Assembly: GCA_023460315.1 (NCBI GenBank)
Contig: JAEWQO010000125.1
Coordinates: forward strand, 62,001-126,000
Direction: 5' to 3'
DNA length: 64,000 nucleotides
From: Actinomycetes bacterium
GTDB taxonomy: Bacteria; Actinomycetota; Coriobacteriia; Coriobacteriales; Eggerthellaceae
The position numbers and the translations under genes were made by a program. The notes below the pieces were generated by a model, which worked only from the letters and a program-made list of their open reading frames with translations, was not told where the DNA came from and searched no databases. Of the stretch, positions 63,823 through 64,000 are shown one piece after another (the stretch's first letter is position 1; each line of letters begins with the position of its first letter).

Positions 63823-64000
63823 CATCTGACGCGTGATTTTCTGTTATTCCCGCAATTTCCGTATGTTCAGCCGCATCATGATATCAGAGCTTGCAGGCCG
63901 CAGGCGTGAAGCCCCCCATTATTTCGGCTATTTTCACATCTCCGCCGCGCCCCGGGACTGCGGACACCGCCCTTGCTGCCGCACGCCGGCACTCCCCTCT

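Noticed and set aside
63831..64000. Possible 3' end of a gene entering from the right edge on the minus strand
   Set aside because: One minus frame is open for about 39 codons from the edge, but nothing in it matches a known C-terminus, and the length is not significant at this GC.

Overview
The window looks like chromosome of a GC-rich anaerobic actinobacterium, most likely of class Coriobacteriia (Eggerthellales/Slackia-like). This is an inference from several traits together: high GC with Shine-Dalgarno starts, the syntenic blocks rplU-rpmA-obg-proB/proA-nadD-yqeK-rsfS and secA-prfB/ftsE-ftsX-ctpA, a FabK/FabT-type fatty-acid operon, a split transketolase and a BTAD-type regulator. No rRNA, tRNA, IS element or prophage was recognised.

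Layout. 1-2.4 kb (minus): acidic protein running off the left edge, smpB, M42 aminopeptidase, small conserved-looking protein. 2.6-8.2 kb (plus): fused trehalose-6-phosphate synthase/phosphatase, adenine deaminase, DUF488 protein, YihY membrane protein. 8.1-10.8 kb: divergent pair of a Trm9/ALKBH8-like methyltransferase and Elp3, a candidate wobble-uridine modification module. 11-12.5 kb (minus): Ser-rich membrane-anchored protein and a mini ferredoxin:thioredoxin-reductase-like protein. 12.5-13.8 kb: no gene. 13.8-26.4 kb (minus): complete type I-C CRISPR-Cas locus, cas3-cas5-cas8c-cas7-cas4-cas1-cas2, AT-rich leader, then 72 repeats (32 bp) with 71 spacers. 26.8-30.1 kb (plus): SWIM/SNF2 helicase. 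30.5-39.1 kb (minus): fabT-acpP-fabK-fabD-fabG-fabF-fabZ-accDA. It has two FabT-box-like palindromes, a tandem-repeat block at each end, no fabH/accB/accC, and an accDA fusion whose N-terminus looks like a relic of the biotin carboxylase N-domain. 39.5-50.9 kb (minus): rnr, ctpA, ftsX, ftsE, two-part transketolase, prfB, secA. 51-54.8 kb: a MalT-like ATPase/BTAD regulator divergent from an Ntn-type P1 peptidase. 55-63.8 kb (minus): rsfS, yqeK, nadD, proA, (inverted APC permease), proB, obg, rpmA, rplU.

How the parts work together. The cas operon gives a full adaptation module (Cas1/2/4) and an interference complex (Cas5/8c/7 with Cas3). The array is transcribed in the same direction as the cas genes. 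The fab genes cover malonyl transfer, elongation and enoyl reduction, with autoregulation by the FabT-like protein predicted from operator positions. Several enzymes have altered key residues: a CtpA homologue with Ala at the nucleophile position, RF2 with SPT instead of SPF, and FabD with GFSLGQ. RNase R carries a roughly 90-residue low-complexity insert inside its catalytic domain.

The items most worth follow-up are the Elp3/Trm9-like pair, the accC-relic/accDA fusion, the CtpA-like probable pseudoprotease and the FabT circuit. Everything here comes from reading the sequence and from family knowledge; no database search was run.
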